Shown: one piece after another, positions 1-6,209 of the stretch | How the letters are laid out: the number at the start of each line of letters is the position of its first letter | Numbering within the stretch: position 1 is the first letter of the stretch | Source: DATJFQ01 sp035495555 | GTDB taxonomy: Bacteria > Acidobacteriota > Vicinamibacteria > Vicinamibacterales > 2-12-FULL-66-21 | Assembly (NCBI GenBank): GCA_035495555.1 | Contig: DATJFQ010000087.1 | Span: 1-17,614 of the forward strand | Direction: 5' to 3' | DNA length: 17,614 nucleotides | Made by a program: the position numbers and the translations under genes | The notes under the pieces: generated by a model | Databases searched by the model: none | Told to the model about the DNA's origin: nothing | What the model saw: only the letters and a program-made list of their open reading frames with translations

Positions 1-593
1 GTTGCGCTGGCGCCGGCGTTCATGAGCACGACGACCGAGCTGTGATCGGAACCGTAGTTGGCTTCATACGCGTTCTGCAGCGCGAACGCATCGACGTCGA
101 CCACGACGGCGGTGCGCCCGGCCTGCGCGATGACGCCCGTGTAGTCGGCGATCTTCTCCTTCTTCGCGGCGACCAGCAGCACGTCCATCGTGGTGGCGCC
201 CGCCGCCGGGTCGCCCCGGTCGAGAATCTGGTAATCCAGGTTGACATCCTGGATGTCGAACGGAATGTACTGTTCCGCTTCCCACTGAATGGCCTCTGCG
301 AGTTCGGCGTCCGTCATCACCGGGACGGAGATCTTCTTGACGATGACGGCGTTGCCCGAGAGCGAGGCGGCGACCTCCTTCGTCTTGATGCCGCGCGAGT
401 CGAACAGGCGGCGGATCGATTCGGCGACGGCGGAGGCGTCGATGATGGCGCCCTCCGAGATACTGTCGGGCGGCACAGGCTCGCTGCCGAAGGCCGTGAC
501 CTTGTAGCCTTTTCCTGCCGCTTTCAGCTCCACCGCCTTGACGGCGCTCGAACCGATGTCCAGACCGACGAGGGCTTTGGGTTTGCGAAACAC
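1..593 (-). CDS. pilM: Type IV pilus assembly protein PilM (C-terminus cut by window edge)
   Basis: PilM is a cytoplasmic, actin-like (FtsA/MreB fold) protein that binds the N-terminal tail of PilN and links the inner-membrane alignment complex to the pilus motor. The visible 197 residues begin VFRKPKALVGLDIGSSAVK, which holds the first phosphate-binding motif DIGSSAVK. They continue with the family's EAEQYIPFD stretch near residue 100, the segment VVVDVDAFALQNAYEANYG, and a second loop ending VLMNAGAS at the window edge. A full PilM is about 350 residues, so roughly the last 150 lie outside. I chose the GTG at 593-591 because it gives the normal family N-terminus directly before the first motif; an AGGAC-like ribosome site lies just upstream. 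pilN, pilO, pilP and pilQ would be expected next, outside the window. The family call is secure and the start is fairly secure. Confidence 0.95.
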   Translation of the reverse strand, partial: MFRKPKALVGLDIGSSAVKAVELKAAGKGYKVTAFGSEPVPPDSISEGAIIDASAVAESIRRLFDSRGIKTKEVAASLSGNAVIVKKISVPVMTDAELAEAIQWEAEQYIPFDIQDVNLDYQILDRGDPAAGATTMDVLLVAAKKEKIADYTGVIAQAGRTAVVVDVDAFALQNAYEANYGSDHSSVVVLMNAGASA

Positions 594-693
594 CGTTTGT
601 CCTGTCTGAGGAAGCCGTGAAACGTCCGAGGAAGCGCGCGGGGAATGCCCCGCGACGCTCCCGTGTTTTGTGTGTATCGGCACGACCTGGTCG

Positions 694-708
694 GCAAGTG
701 AGGTGCCA
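694..708 (-). promoter_or_regulatory. Sigma-54 (RpoN) -24/-12 promoter for pilM
   Basis: Read on the minus strand, 708-694 is TGGCAC, five bases (CTCAC), then TTGC. This matches the RpoN consensus TGGCAC-N5-TTGC at all ten specified bases, with the required spacing. Transcription would start near 682 and leave a leader of about 90 nt before the pilM GTG at 593. Sigma-54 control of pilus genes, for example pilA by PilR, is established in other bacteria. Applying it to this pilM is inference from the motif. Confidence 0.7.
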
Positions 709-882
709 CGTCGAATTGCGCTGCAATTTCGCAGGAACTGCGCAACTCCGGGGGACGCGGCGCGAGGGAGGGCCCGAGGACGTCAACGAAAGTGTACGTG
801 GATTACAAAACTGTTCGGGCCGGGGAATCGGCCGCACCCCGACCGGCGGCGACCGCGAACGGACCAGGACCCCGCCTGAGCG

Positions 883-911
883 TTGACAATCTCGCTAATC
901 GTCGGTATCCT
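883..911 (+). promoter_or_regulatory. Sigma-70 promoter for the rplM-rpsI transcript
   Basis: A perfect -35 hexamer TTGACA (883-888) is followed after 17 bases by TATCCT (906-911). The predicted start near 918 gives a leader of about 104 nt before the rplM ATG. No other strong sigma-70 pair is visible in this gap. Confidence 0.8.
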
Positions 912-1021
912 TTTGGTTTGCCGTCTCTGCCAGCGTATCGGCCGAGGGCTGAAGCCTGGGTTCGTCGGGCAGAGCACGTCCCGGCAGGCCGCGCGGCCGC
1001 CGATCCATCAAGTGAGGGTTC

Positions 1022-1471
1022 ATGCGTTCGTTCGTTCCCGCTGCGGGCAGTGTGGAGCGCCAGTGGCATGTGATTGACGCGGAAGGCCAGGTGCTGGGCC
1101 GTGTCGCCACCGAGGCCGCCCGTCTGCTGCAGGGCAAGCACAAGCCGGTTTATACGCCCTACATCGACACGGGCGACCACGTGGTCATCGTCAATGCCGC
1201 GAAGGTGCGGCTCACCGGCGCCAAGGAAGAGCAGAAGCTCTATCGATACCACTCCGGGTACGAAGGCGGAGTCCGTCAGGAGCGCGCGAAGGATCTCCGG
1301 TCCCGCAAGCCCGAGCGGATCGTTGAGGAGGCCGTCCGCGGCATGCTGCCCAAGACGAAGATGGGCGAGGCCATGTGGCGGAAACTGAAAGTGTATGCCG
1401 GCGCAGAGCATCCGCATCGCGCGCAGCAGCCCAAAGCGCGGCAGATATCCAGCAGGAGCGAGGTCGCATAA
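1022..1471 (+). CDS. rplM: 50S ribosomal protein L13
   Basis: L13 is an early-assembly protein of the large ribosomal subunit and binds 23S rRNA. The 149-residue product has the normal family length. It shows the expected blocks: WHVIDAEGQVLGRVATEAARLL (the VDA..LGR motif) near residue 15, GKHKPVYTPYIDTGDHVVIVNA near 38, the YHSGYEGG motif near 77, and MLPKTKMGEAMWRKLKVYAG.EHPH.AQQP near the end. The ATG at 1022 is preceded by GTGAGGG, a reasonable ribosome site. rpsI follows after three bases, the almost universal L13-S9 pair, so both proteins are made from one message. Confidence 0.98.
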   Translation: MRSFVPAAGSVERQWHVIDAEGQVLGRVATEAARLLQGKHKPVYTPYIDTGDHVVIVNAAKVRLTGAKEEQKLYRYHSGYEGGVRQERAKDLRSRKPERIVEEAVRGMLPKTKMGEAMWRKLKVYAGAEHPHRAQQPKARQISSRSEVA

Positions 1472-1474
1472 GTC

Positions 1475-1870
1475 GTGGCAGCAGCAATCCAGTATTACGG
1501 GACCGGCCGGCGCAAAACTTCGACCGCCCGCGTGTTTCTGAGGCCCGGCACCGGCGCCCTCACCATCAATCACAAACCGATTGAACAGGCCTTCCCCACC
1601 GAGGCCCTGCGGACGCAAATCAAGCAGCCGCTGCTCGTCACCGAAACAGCCGACAAATTCGACGTACTGGCGACCATCGCCGGCGGCGGCATCGCCGGTC
1701 AGGCGGGCGCGCTGCGACTCGGCATCGCGCGGGCGCTGGTGGAATACAACCTGGAGCTGCGGCCGCGGCTCAAGAAGGAAGGCTTCCTGACCCGCGACGC
1801 GCGGATCAAGGAACGGAAGAAGTACGGACAGAAGGGCGCGCGCAAGCGCTTCCAGTTCAGTAAACGGTAG
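1475..1870 (+). CDS. rpsI: 30S ribosomal protein S9
   Basis: S9 is a small-subunit protein whose basic C-terminal tail reaches the P-site tRNA. The 131-residue product begins with the GTGRRKTSTARVFL block, has IAGGGIAGQAGALRLGIARAL in the middle, and ends with the family hallmark KKYGQKGARKRFQFSKR, including the terminal SKR. The start is GTG at 1475, three bases after the rplM stop; a GAGG (1460-1463) inside the rplM end serves as ribosome site. It is cotranscribed with rplM. The following 123 bases contain a GCGAG-rich stretch and a strong hairpin before rpsB. Confidence 0.98.
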   Translation: MAAAIQYYGTGRRKTSTARVFLRPGTGALTINHKPIEQAFPTEALRTQIKQPLLVTETADKFDVLATIAGGGIAGQAGALRLGIARALVEYNLELRPRLKKEGFLTRDARIKERKKYGQKGARKRFQFSKR

Positions 1871-1875
1871 TTGAC

Positions 1876-1950
1876 AGCGCGCGAGCGGCAGCGAGCGCGT
1901 CACGCGATCGGAGCGAGCCGGCGAAGCGGCGAGCGAGAGCGCGTGTAGGG
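1876..1950. repeat. GCGAG-rich intergenic repeat-like stretch after rpsI
   Basis: This stretch recurs in imperfect GCGAG and GCGAGCG words (gcgag, agcgagcg, gagcgagcc, gcgaagc, gcgagcgag). It codes for nothing recognisable and lies between the rpsI stop and the hairpin before rpsB. It resembles REP-like or short-repeat intergenic DNA. A single copy here does not prove a family. Confidence 0.4.
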
Positions 1951-1954
1951 GGGT

Positions 1955-1984
1955 CCGGCGGGGCGAAGCCCCCCGGCTACTTTT
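1955..1984 (+). terminator. Hairpin with short T-run between rpsI and rpsB
   Basis: CCGG-c-GGGGC (1955-1964) pairs with GCCCCCCGG (1968-1976) through a GAA loop, giving nine base pairs with one bulged C. Four T bases (1981-1984) follow after a short gap, directly before the rpsB ribosome site. It may end or attenuate the rplM-rpsI message. The T-run is short and displaced, so efficiency is uncertain. Confidence 0.45.
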
Positions 1985-1993
1985 GGAGGGCAT

Positions 1994-2794
1994 TTGAGCG
2001 GCATCGCGTTAAAGGATTTGCTCGAGGCTGGCGTCCATTTCGGCCACCAGACGAAGCGTTGGAACCCGAAGATGAAGCCGTATATCTTCGGTGAGCGCAA
2101 CGGCATCTACATCATCGACCTGGCGAAGACGGCGAAGCTCTTCCGCGCCGCGGAGGATTTCGTCACGAACCTGGCGTCGGATGGTCGGACGGTGCTCTTC
2201 GTCGGCACGAAGCGTCAGGCACAGGACGCGATCGCAGAAGAGGCGCAGCGGTCGGGCATGTTCTTCGTCAACCAGCGGTGGCTCGGCGGCCTCCTGACGA
2301 ACTTCAGCACCATCCAGCGCAGCCTTGCGCGTCTCCGCGACCTCGAAGCCATGGAGACCGACGGGCGCTACGAGACGCTCTCCAAGAAGGAGATCGCGCA
2401 GATCGAGAAGGAGAAGCGCAAGCTCCAGAAGAACCTCGAAGGCATCCGGCACATGTCGCGGCTCCCCGATGCCATCTTCGTCGTCGATACCCGCAAGGAG
2501 AAGATCGCGGTCGACGAAGCGCGCAAGCTGAAGATTCCCGTCATCGGCGTGGTCGACACCAACTGCGATCCTGACGAAGTGGACTACGTGATTCCGGGCA
2601 ACGACGACGCGCTGCGCGCCATCCGGCTCTTCGCGTCCAAGATCGCCGATGCCGTGATCGCCGGCCGCGGCATTCGTGAATCATCGCAGGCGGACGAAGG
2701 CGGCGGCGAAGGCGGCGACGATCGCAGCCGCCGCCCGCGTGCATCCCGTCCCGCGTCGCGCCCCGAGCAGGCGACCTCCCCGGCCTCGGTGTAA
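1994..2794 (+). CDS. rpsB: 30S ribosomal protein S2
   Basis: S2 joins the small subunit late and helps hold S1. The 266-residue product carries the typical N-terminus LKDLLEAGVHFGHQTKRWNPKM, then YIFGERNGIYIIDLAKT, the FVGTKRQAQDAI block, NQRWLGGLLTNF near residue 95, and the C-terminal DTNCDPDEVDYVIPGNDDA..AI motif. The last 40 or so residues are a Gly/Arg/Ser/Pro-rich disordered tail beyond the conserved fold. The start is TTG at 1994, preceded by GGAGGG (1985-1990); no ATG or GTG gives the conserved N-terminus. tsf follows after 70 bases, the conserved rpsB-tsf order. Confidence 0.97.
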   Translation: MSGIALKDLLEAGVHFGHQTKRWNPKMKPYIFGERNGIYIIDLAKTAKLFRAAEDFVTNLASDGRTVLFVGTKRQAQDAIAEEAQRSGMFFVNQRWLGGLLTNFSTIQRSLARLRDLEAMETDGRYETLSKKEIAQIEKEKRKLQKNLEGIRHMSRLPDAIFVVDTRKEKIAVDEARKLKIPVIGVVDTNCDPDEVDYVIPGNDDALRAIRLFASKIADAVIAGRGIRESSQADEGGGEGGDDRSRRPRASRPASRPEQATSPASV

Positions 2795-2816
2795 GAACGG
2801 CGCTGACCAGGTGTTC

Positions 2817-2846
2817 GCCGGCCGGGGATCTCTGGCCGGCGATTTT
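2817..2846 (+). terminator. Attenuator-like hairpin between rpsB and tsf
   Basis: GCCGGCC (2817-2823) and GGCCGGC (2834-2840) form a perfect 7-bp stem that can extend inward through G-C and G-T pairs. GATTTT follows. It lies between the rpsB stop and the tsf ribosome site. A partial terminator between rpsB and tsf is known in Escherichia coli; a similar tuning role here is inference. Confidence 0.5.
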
Positions 2847-2864
2847 CGTGTACAGGAGAACGTG

Positions 2865-3470
2865 ATGGCAACGGAAACGATTTCTGCGGCGCTGGTGAAA
2901 CAGCTGCGCGACCAGACGGGCGTCGGCATGATGGAGTGCAAGGCGGCGCTTGCGGAAGCCAACGGCAATCTCGAGGAAGCGACGACGCTGCTGCGCAAGC
3001 GCGGGCTCGCACAGGCCGCCAAAAAGGCCGGCCGCTCGACCTCTGAAGGCCTCATCGGCTACTACATCCACATGGGCGGCAAGATCGGCGTCCTCGTGGA
3101 GGTGAACTGCGAGTCTGACTTCGTGGCCCGTACGGAGGACTTCCAGCTGCTCGTGAAGGAGATCGCGATGCACATCGCGGCCGCCAACCCGACGTACGTG
3201 CGGCGCGAAGACGTGCCCGCCGACGTGGTGGCGCGCGAGCAGGAGATCTACAAGGAGCAGGTGAAGGACAAGCCCGCAAACGTCGTGGACAAGATCGTCG
3301 AGGGCAAGTTGGACAGCTTCTACAAGCAGTTCTGTCTCATGGAGCAGGAGTCGATCCGCGACTCGAAGCAGACCATCGGCCAGATTGTGCAGGCCGCCAT
3401 CGCCAAGCTCGGTGAGAATATGACGGTCGCGCGGTTCGTTCGCATGAAGGTCGGCGAACAGAGCGCTTGA
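2865..3470 (+). CDS. tsf: Elongation factor Ts
   Basis: EF-Ts catalyses GDP/GTP exchange on EF-Tu. The product opens with the N-terminal UBA-like module VKQLRDQTGVGMMECKAALAEANGNLEEATTLLRKRGL, which contains the EF-Tu contact region around residues 12-20. The core EGLIGYYIHMGGKIGVLVEVNCESDFVART follows, the signature that contacts EF-Tu. At 201 residues it is the short form seen in Thermus and several other phyla, with one core subdomain rather than two. I chose ATG 2865 because AGGAG (2854-2858) lies six bases upstream; the GTG codon just before it is a second possibility. Longer upstream starts would run through the rpsB-tsf hairpin and are rejected. A 7-base repeat array begins at the base after the stop codon. 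Confidence 0.97.
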   Translation: MATETISAALVKQLRDQTGVGMMECKAALAEANGNLEEATTLLRKRGLAQAAKKAGRSTSEGLIGYYIHMGGKIGVLVEVNCESDFVARTEDFQLLVKEIAMHIAAANPTYVRREDVPADVVAREQEIYKEQVKDKPANVVDKIVEGKLDSFYKQFCLMEQESIRDSKQTIGQIVQAAIAKLGENMTVARFVRMKVGEQSA

Positions 3471-3533
3471 TCGATGATCGATGTTCGATGTTCGATGATT
3501 GAGAAGCGTTAATCGAGCATCGTCCATCGGACG
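3471..3533. repeat. Heptamer array A (TCGATGY units, fold-back) between tsf and pyrH
   Basis: Nine consecutive 7-base units start exactly after the tsf stop. The first four are TCGATGA, TCGATGT, TCGATGT and TCGATGA. After two diverged units the register continues with TCGAGCA, TCGTCCA and TCGGACG. CGATGTTCGAT (3486-3496) pairs with ATCGAGCATCG (3512-3522), and five more pairs (3479-3483 with 3525-3529) lie beyond a two-by-two internal loop. The unit is the same as in array E near 10.1 kb. Confidence 0.8.
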
Positions 3534-3541
3534 TCATTGCA

Positions 3542-3547
3542 TATAAT
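3542..3547 (+). promoter_or_regulatory. Consensus -10 box for a near-leaderless pyrH transcript
   Basis: A perfect TATAAT lies eight bases before the pyrH ATG. Transcription would start about 0-3 bases from the ATG. There is no usable Shine-Dalgarno sequence (only AGG at 3551-3553, two bases from the ATG). No good -35 box is present at 17 bases (3519-3524 reads ATCGTC), so activity is inferred from the -10 alone. Confidence 0.5.
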
Positions 3548-3555
3548 CGCAGGCT

Positions 3556-4269
3556 ATGGCGCGTTACGGTCGGGTCCTGCTGAAGCTTTCTGGCGAAGCC
3601 CTCATGGGCGAGCAGGCGTTCGGCATCGACCCAGCCGTCGCGACGCAGATTGCGAGAGACATCGCCGAGATCCAGGAACTCGGCGTCCAGACCGGCGTCG
3701 TCATCGGCGGCGGCAACATCTTCCGCGGCCTGGCGGCCAGCGCGCGCGGCATGGACCGCGCAACGGCCGATTACATGGGGATGCTCGCCACCGTCATCAA
3801 CGCGCTGGCGCTGCAGGATGCGCTCGAACACATCGGCGTGCCGACCCGTGTCGCGACGGCGATTGAAATGCGCGCCGTCGCCGAGCCGTTCATCCGCCGC
3901 CGCGCCGTGCGCCACCTCGAAAAAGGACGCGTGGTTGTCTTCGCTGCCGGCACCGGCAACCCCTACTTCACCACCGACACGGCCGCCGCGCTTCGCGCGA
4001 TGGAGATGAAGGCGGACGTCATCATGAAGGGCACGAAAGTCGACGGGGTCTACACCGCCGACCCGCTCCTTCATCCTGACGCCACCAAGTACTCCACCAT
4101 CTCGTACCTGAAGGTCCTCGAGCAGGGCCTCAAGGTCATGGACGCGACGGCCATCTCGCTGTGTATGGACAACAAGCTGCCGATCGTCGTGTTCAACCTC
4201 CGGACGCCGGGCAATCTGCGCCGCGTCATCATGGGCGAACGCGTCGGAACGACCGTGACGGCAGAGTGA
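3556..4269 (+). CDS. pyrH: Uridylate kinase (UMP kinase)
   Basis: PyrH phosphorylates UMP to UDP with ATP, a cytoplasmic step of pyrimidine nucleotide synthesis, and forms hexamers of the amino-acid-kinase fold. The 237-residue product has the normal length. It shows KLSGEALMG near residue 10 (phosphate loop), the glycine-rich GVVIGGGNIFRG near 48-58, the UMP-contacting MGMLATVINALALQDALE block near 74-91, GTGNPYFTTDTAAALRA near 132-147, and KGTKVDGVYTADP near 158-170. The ATG at 3556 gives the standard N-terminus RVLLKLSGEAL. It lacks a clear ribosome site but follows TATAAT closely, so it may be translated leaderless. frr follows with its ribosome site overlapping the pyrH stop, so the two genes are coupled. 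Confidence 0.97.
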   Translation: MARYGRVLLKLSGEALMGEQAFGIDPAVATQIARDIAEIQELGVQTGVVIGGGNIFRGLAASARGMDRATADYMGMLATVINALALQDALEHIGVPTRVATAIEMRAVAEPFIRRRAVRHLEKGRVVVFAAGTGNPYFTTDTAAALRAMEMKADVIMKGTKVDGVYTADPLLHPDATKYSTISYLKVLEQGLKVMDATAISLCMDNKLPIVVFNLRTPGNLRRVIMGERVGTTVTAE

Positions 4270-4277
4270 GGATGGTT

Positions 4278-4847
4278 ATGGATGCTTCGGACCTGAAGTC
4301 AGTGACGGCGGAAGTGAAGAAGCGGATGGACACTCATATCGAGCACGTCCGCCGCGAGCTCGCCGGCGTCCGCACCGGCCGCGCGTCGGTCAATATCCTC
4401 GATGCCGTGCACGTCGACGCCTACGGCTCGATGATGCCCGTGAATCAGGTGGCCTCGCTCTCGATACCGGAGCCGACCATGATCGTCGCCCAGCCGTTCG
4501 ATCCGTCGCTGATGGGCGCGATCGAGAAAGCGATCCGAAGCGCCAATCTCGGCCTCAATCCCACGAACGACGGCAAGGTTGTCCGCATACCGCTCCCCGC
4601 GCTCACCGAAGAACGCCGCAAAGAGATGTCGAAGCTCGTGCACAAGTACGCCGAGGAAGGCCGCAACGGCGTGCGTCAGGTGCGCCGGGACGCGAACGAG
4701 CGGCTGAAGAAGCTTCTGAAGGACCACAAAATCTCCGAAGACGAGGAGCGCCGCGGCCTGGACGAGATCCAGAAGGTCACGGATCAGCACGTCGCGCTCA
4801 TCGATGACATTCAGAAGAAGAAAGACACGGAGCTCCTTGGCAAGTGA
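4278..4847 (+). CDS. frr: Ribosome-recycling factor
   Basis: RRF, with EF-G, splits the post-termination ribosome. The 189-residue product matches the usual length of about 185. Family blocks are visible: LAGVRTGRAS near residue 28, SIPEPTMIVAQPFDPS near 67, IEKAIRSANLGLNP near 87, and VRIPLPALTEERRKEMSKLVHKYAEEGRNGVRQVRRD from about 106, the long-helix signature. I prefer the ATG at 4278 over the one at 4272. GAGG (4268-4271), which overlaps the pyrH stop, lies six bases before 4278 but would abut 4272. It is in one transcript with pyrH. A long heptamer-repeat hairpin follows almost at once. Confidence 0.97.
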   Translation: MDASDLKSVTAEVKKRMDTHIEHVRRELAGVRTGRASVNILDAVHVDAYGSMMPVNQVASLSIPEPTMIVAQPFDPSLMGAIEKAIRSANLGLNPTNDGKVVRIPLPALTEERRKEMSKLVHKYAEEGRNGVRQVRRDANERLKKLLKDHKISEDEERRGLDEIQKVTDQHVALIDDIQKKKDTELLGK

Positions 4848-4856
4848 GTCGCTCGA

Positions 4857-4945
4857 ATTGCAGATTGCAGATTGCAGATCGCAGATTGATTGTTGATTTC
4901 ACAATTGAAAAATCAATCTGCAATCTGCAATCCTAAATCTGCAAT
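4857..4945. repeat. Heptamer array B: long inverted repeat (CAGATTG / TCTGCAA units) reaching the thrC start codon
   Basis: From 4861 to 4944 the sequence divides into twelve 7-base units. The left side is CAGATTG, CAGATTG, CAGATCG, CAGATTG; the right side holds three exact TCTGCAA units and one diverged unit. The arms 4857-4891 and 4911-4945 pair over 35 positions with only four mismatches (one single, one run of three), closing a 19-nt loop. The distal end of the right arm includes the first two bases of the thrC ATG (4944-4946). Confidence 0.9.
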
Positions 4946-6113
4946 GTCTTTCTTCTCCCATCTGGAATGCAGCGTCCCCTGCGGCGCGTCTCCCTACGAT
5001 CCCCGGAAAGAACAGCACCTGTGCACGTGCGGCGCGCCACTGCTCGCCCGATACGATCTGGAGGGGGCGAAGGCGTGGACGCGTGAATCGCTCGCCGCGC
5101 GCGAGCCGAACATGTGGCGGTATCGCGAACTGATGCCGCTCTTCGACGGCGAACAGCCGCTGACGCTCGGCGAGGGCTGGACTCCCCTCTTTCATGCCAA
5201 ACGCATCGGGCGCGCGCTGGGTCTCGATCGCGTCTTCGTGAAAGACGAGTCGCTGAATCCGACGAACTCGTTCAAGGCGCGCGGGCTCTCCGCCGCCGTC
5301 ACGCGCGCGTCGCTGCTTGGCGTGAAGACGCTGTCGGTGCCGTCGGCCGGCAACGCTGCCAACGCCATGGCGGCCTACGCCGCGGCGGCGGGCCTCGAAG
5401 CCAAAGTTTTCATGCCGAAGGACGTCAAGGTCCCGTTCATCCGCGAGTGCGAGTTGTACGGCGCCGACGTAACGCTCGTCGACGGCCTGATTACCGACGC
5501 GGGGCGGATTGCCGCGGAGAAGGGAAAGCCGCTCGGCTGGTACGACGTGTCGACGCTCAAGGAGCCGTACCGCATCGAAGGCAAGAAAACGATGGCCTAC
5601 GAAGTGGGTGAACAGCTCGGGTGGAAATTCCCCGACTGGATCATTTATCCGACGGGCGGCGGCACCGGCATGGTCGGCATGTGGAAGGCCTTCGAGGAGA
5701 TGGAAGCGATCGGCTGGATGGAGAAAGGCCGCCGCCCGAAGATGGTGTCTGTCCAGGCCGAGCACTGCGCGCCGATTGTCCGCGCGTTCGAGCAGGGCGC
5801 CGAGCGCTCCGAGATGTTCCCCAATGCGCGCACGGTTGCCGACGGCCTGCGCGTGCCCAAGGCCATCGGCGATTTCCTCGTGCTCCGCGCCGTTCGCGAG
5901 AGCGGCGGCACCGCGCTCGCGGTGTCCGACACCGACATGGTCGCCGCCATGAAGGAGCTCGGTGCGAAAGAAGGCATCAGCGCGGCCCCCGAAGGCGGCG
6001 CGGCGCTTCACGCCCTGAAGATGCTCGCCGCACGCGCCGACGTCAAGCCCACCGACACGGTGGTGGTCTTCAACACGGGCGGGGCGCTGAAGTACCTCGA
6101 CGTGCTCGCGTAG
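4944..6113 (+). CDS. thrC: Threonine synthase
   Basis: ThrC converts O-phosphohomoserine to threonine with pyridoxal phosphate in the cytoplasm. The 389-residue product has an N-terminal Cys-rich module (C9, C13, C27, C29) that resembles a zinc ribbon. The PLP motif SLNPTNSFKARGLSAAV follows, with the Schiff-base lysine at about K111. Next come PSAGNAANAMAAYAAAAG near 133-150 and the phosphate-binding loop TGGGTGMVGMW near 237-247. The length suits the family. I chose the ATG at 4944 because homologues start just before a LEC..CG motif; an upstream TTG (4890) would translate the repeat array. No ribosome site precedes the ATG, which lies at the base of the array B hairpin, so initiation may depend on RNA structure. 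The TAG stop falls inside another heptamer array. Confidence 0.95.
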   Translation: MSFFSHLECSVPCGASPYDPRKEQHLCTCGAPLLARYDLEGAKAWTRESLAAREPNMWRYRELMPLFDGEQPLTLGEGWTPLFHAKRIGRALGLDRVFVKDESLNPTNSFKARGLSAAVTRASLLGVKTLSVPSAGNAANAMAAYAAAAGLEAKVFMPKDVKVPFIRECELYGADVTLVDGLITDAGRIAAEKGKPLGWYDVSTLKEPYRIEGKKTMAYEVGEQLGWKFPDWIIYPTGGGTGMVGMWKAFEEMEAIGWMEKGRRPKMVSVQAEHCAPIVRAFEQGAERSEMFPNARTVADGLRVPKAIGDFLVLRAVRESGGTALAVSDTDMVAAMKELGAKEGISAAPEGGAALHALKMLAARADVKPTDTVVVFNTGGALKYLDVLA

Positions 6114-6176
6114 CGCGTAGCGCGCGGCGCGCGGCGCGCGGCGCGCGGCGCGAGGCGGGAGACGCGAGGTGGGAGG
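6107..6176. repeat. Heptamer array C1 (CGCGNGG-type units) spanning the thrC stop codon
   Basis: Ten units of seven bases run without a register break: CGCGTAG twice, CGCGCGG four times, then CGCGAGG, CGGGAGA, CGCGAGG, TGGGAGG. The first unit contains the thrC stop TAG (6111-6113), so the array starts inside the gene's last codons. Confidence 0.85.
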
Positions 6177-6209
6177 CGGGGGGAGCGCGCGGCTCCTATC
6201 GCCTCACCA

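Larger units (their letters stand above)
594..1021. other. Divergent intergenic region between pilM and rplM
   Basis: No convincing gene is visible in these 428 bases; the reading frames here are GC-driven and resemble no family. The pilM side holds a sigma-54 type element (694-708). It also has a 7-bp hairpin (637-643 with 648-654, loop AATG) that would sit in the pilM 5' leader, and a nested inverted repeat (TTGCGC at 716-721, GCGCAA at 740-745, inner CTGC/GCAG) just upstream of the -24 box. The rplM side holds a sigma-70 promoter (883-911) and a leader of about 100 nt containing the palindrome GGCCGCGCGGCC (987-998). The leader could host autoregulation by L13, as in other phyla, but I recognise no known leader motif. 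Confidence 0.6.

Noticed and set aside
594..1021. Small genes in the pilM-rplM gap (frames of 64-93 codons)
   Set aside because: They overlap each other and the promoters, lack ribosome sites and have random GC-rich composition.
803..1993. 396-codon minus-strand frame over rplM and rpsI
   Set aside because: It is antisense to two unmistakable ribosomal protein genes and is a GC-rich shadow.
4890..4943. N-terminal extension of ThrC from a TTG start
   Set aside because: It translates the array B hairpin; threonine synthases begin near the LEC..CG motif, which fits ATG 4944.
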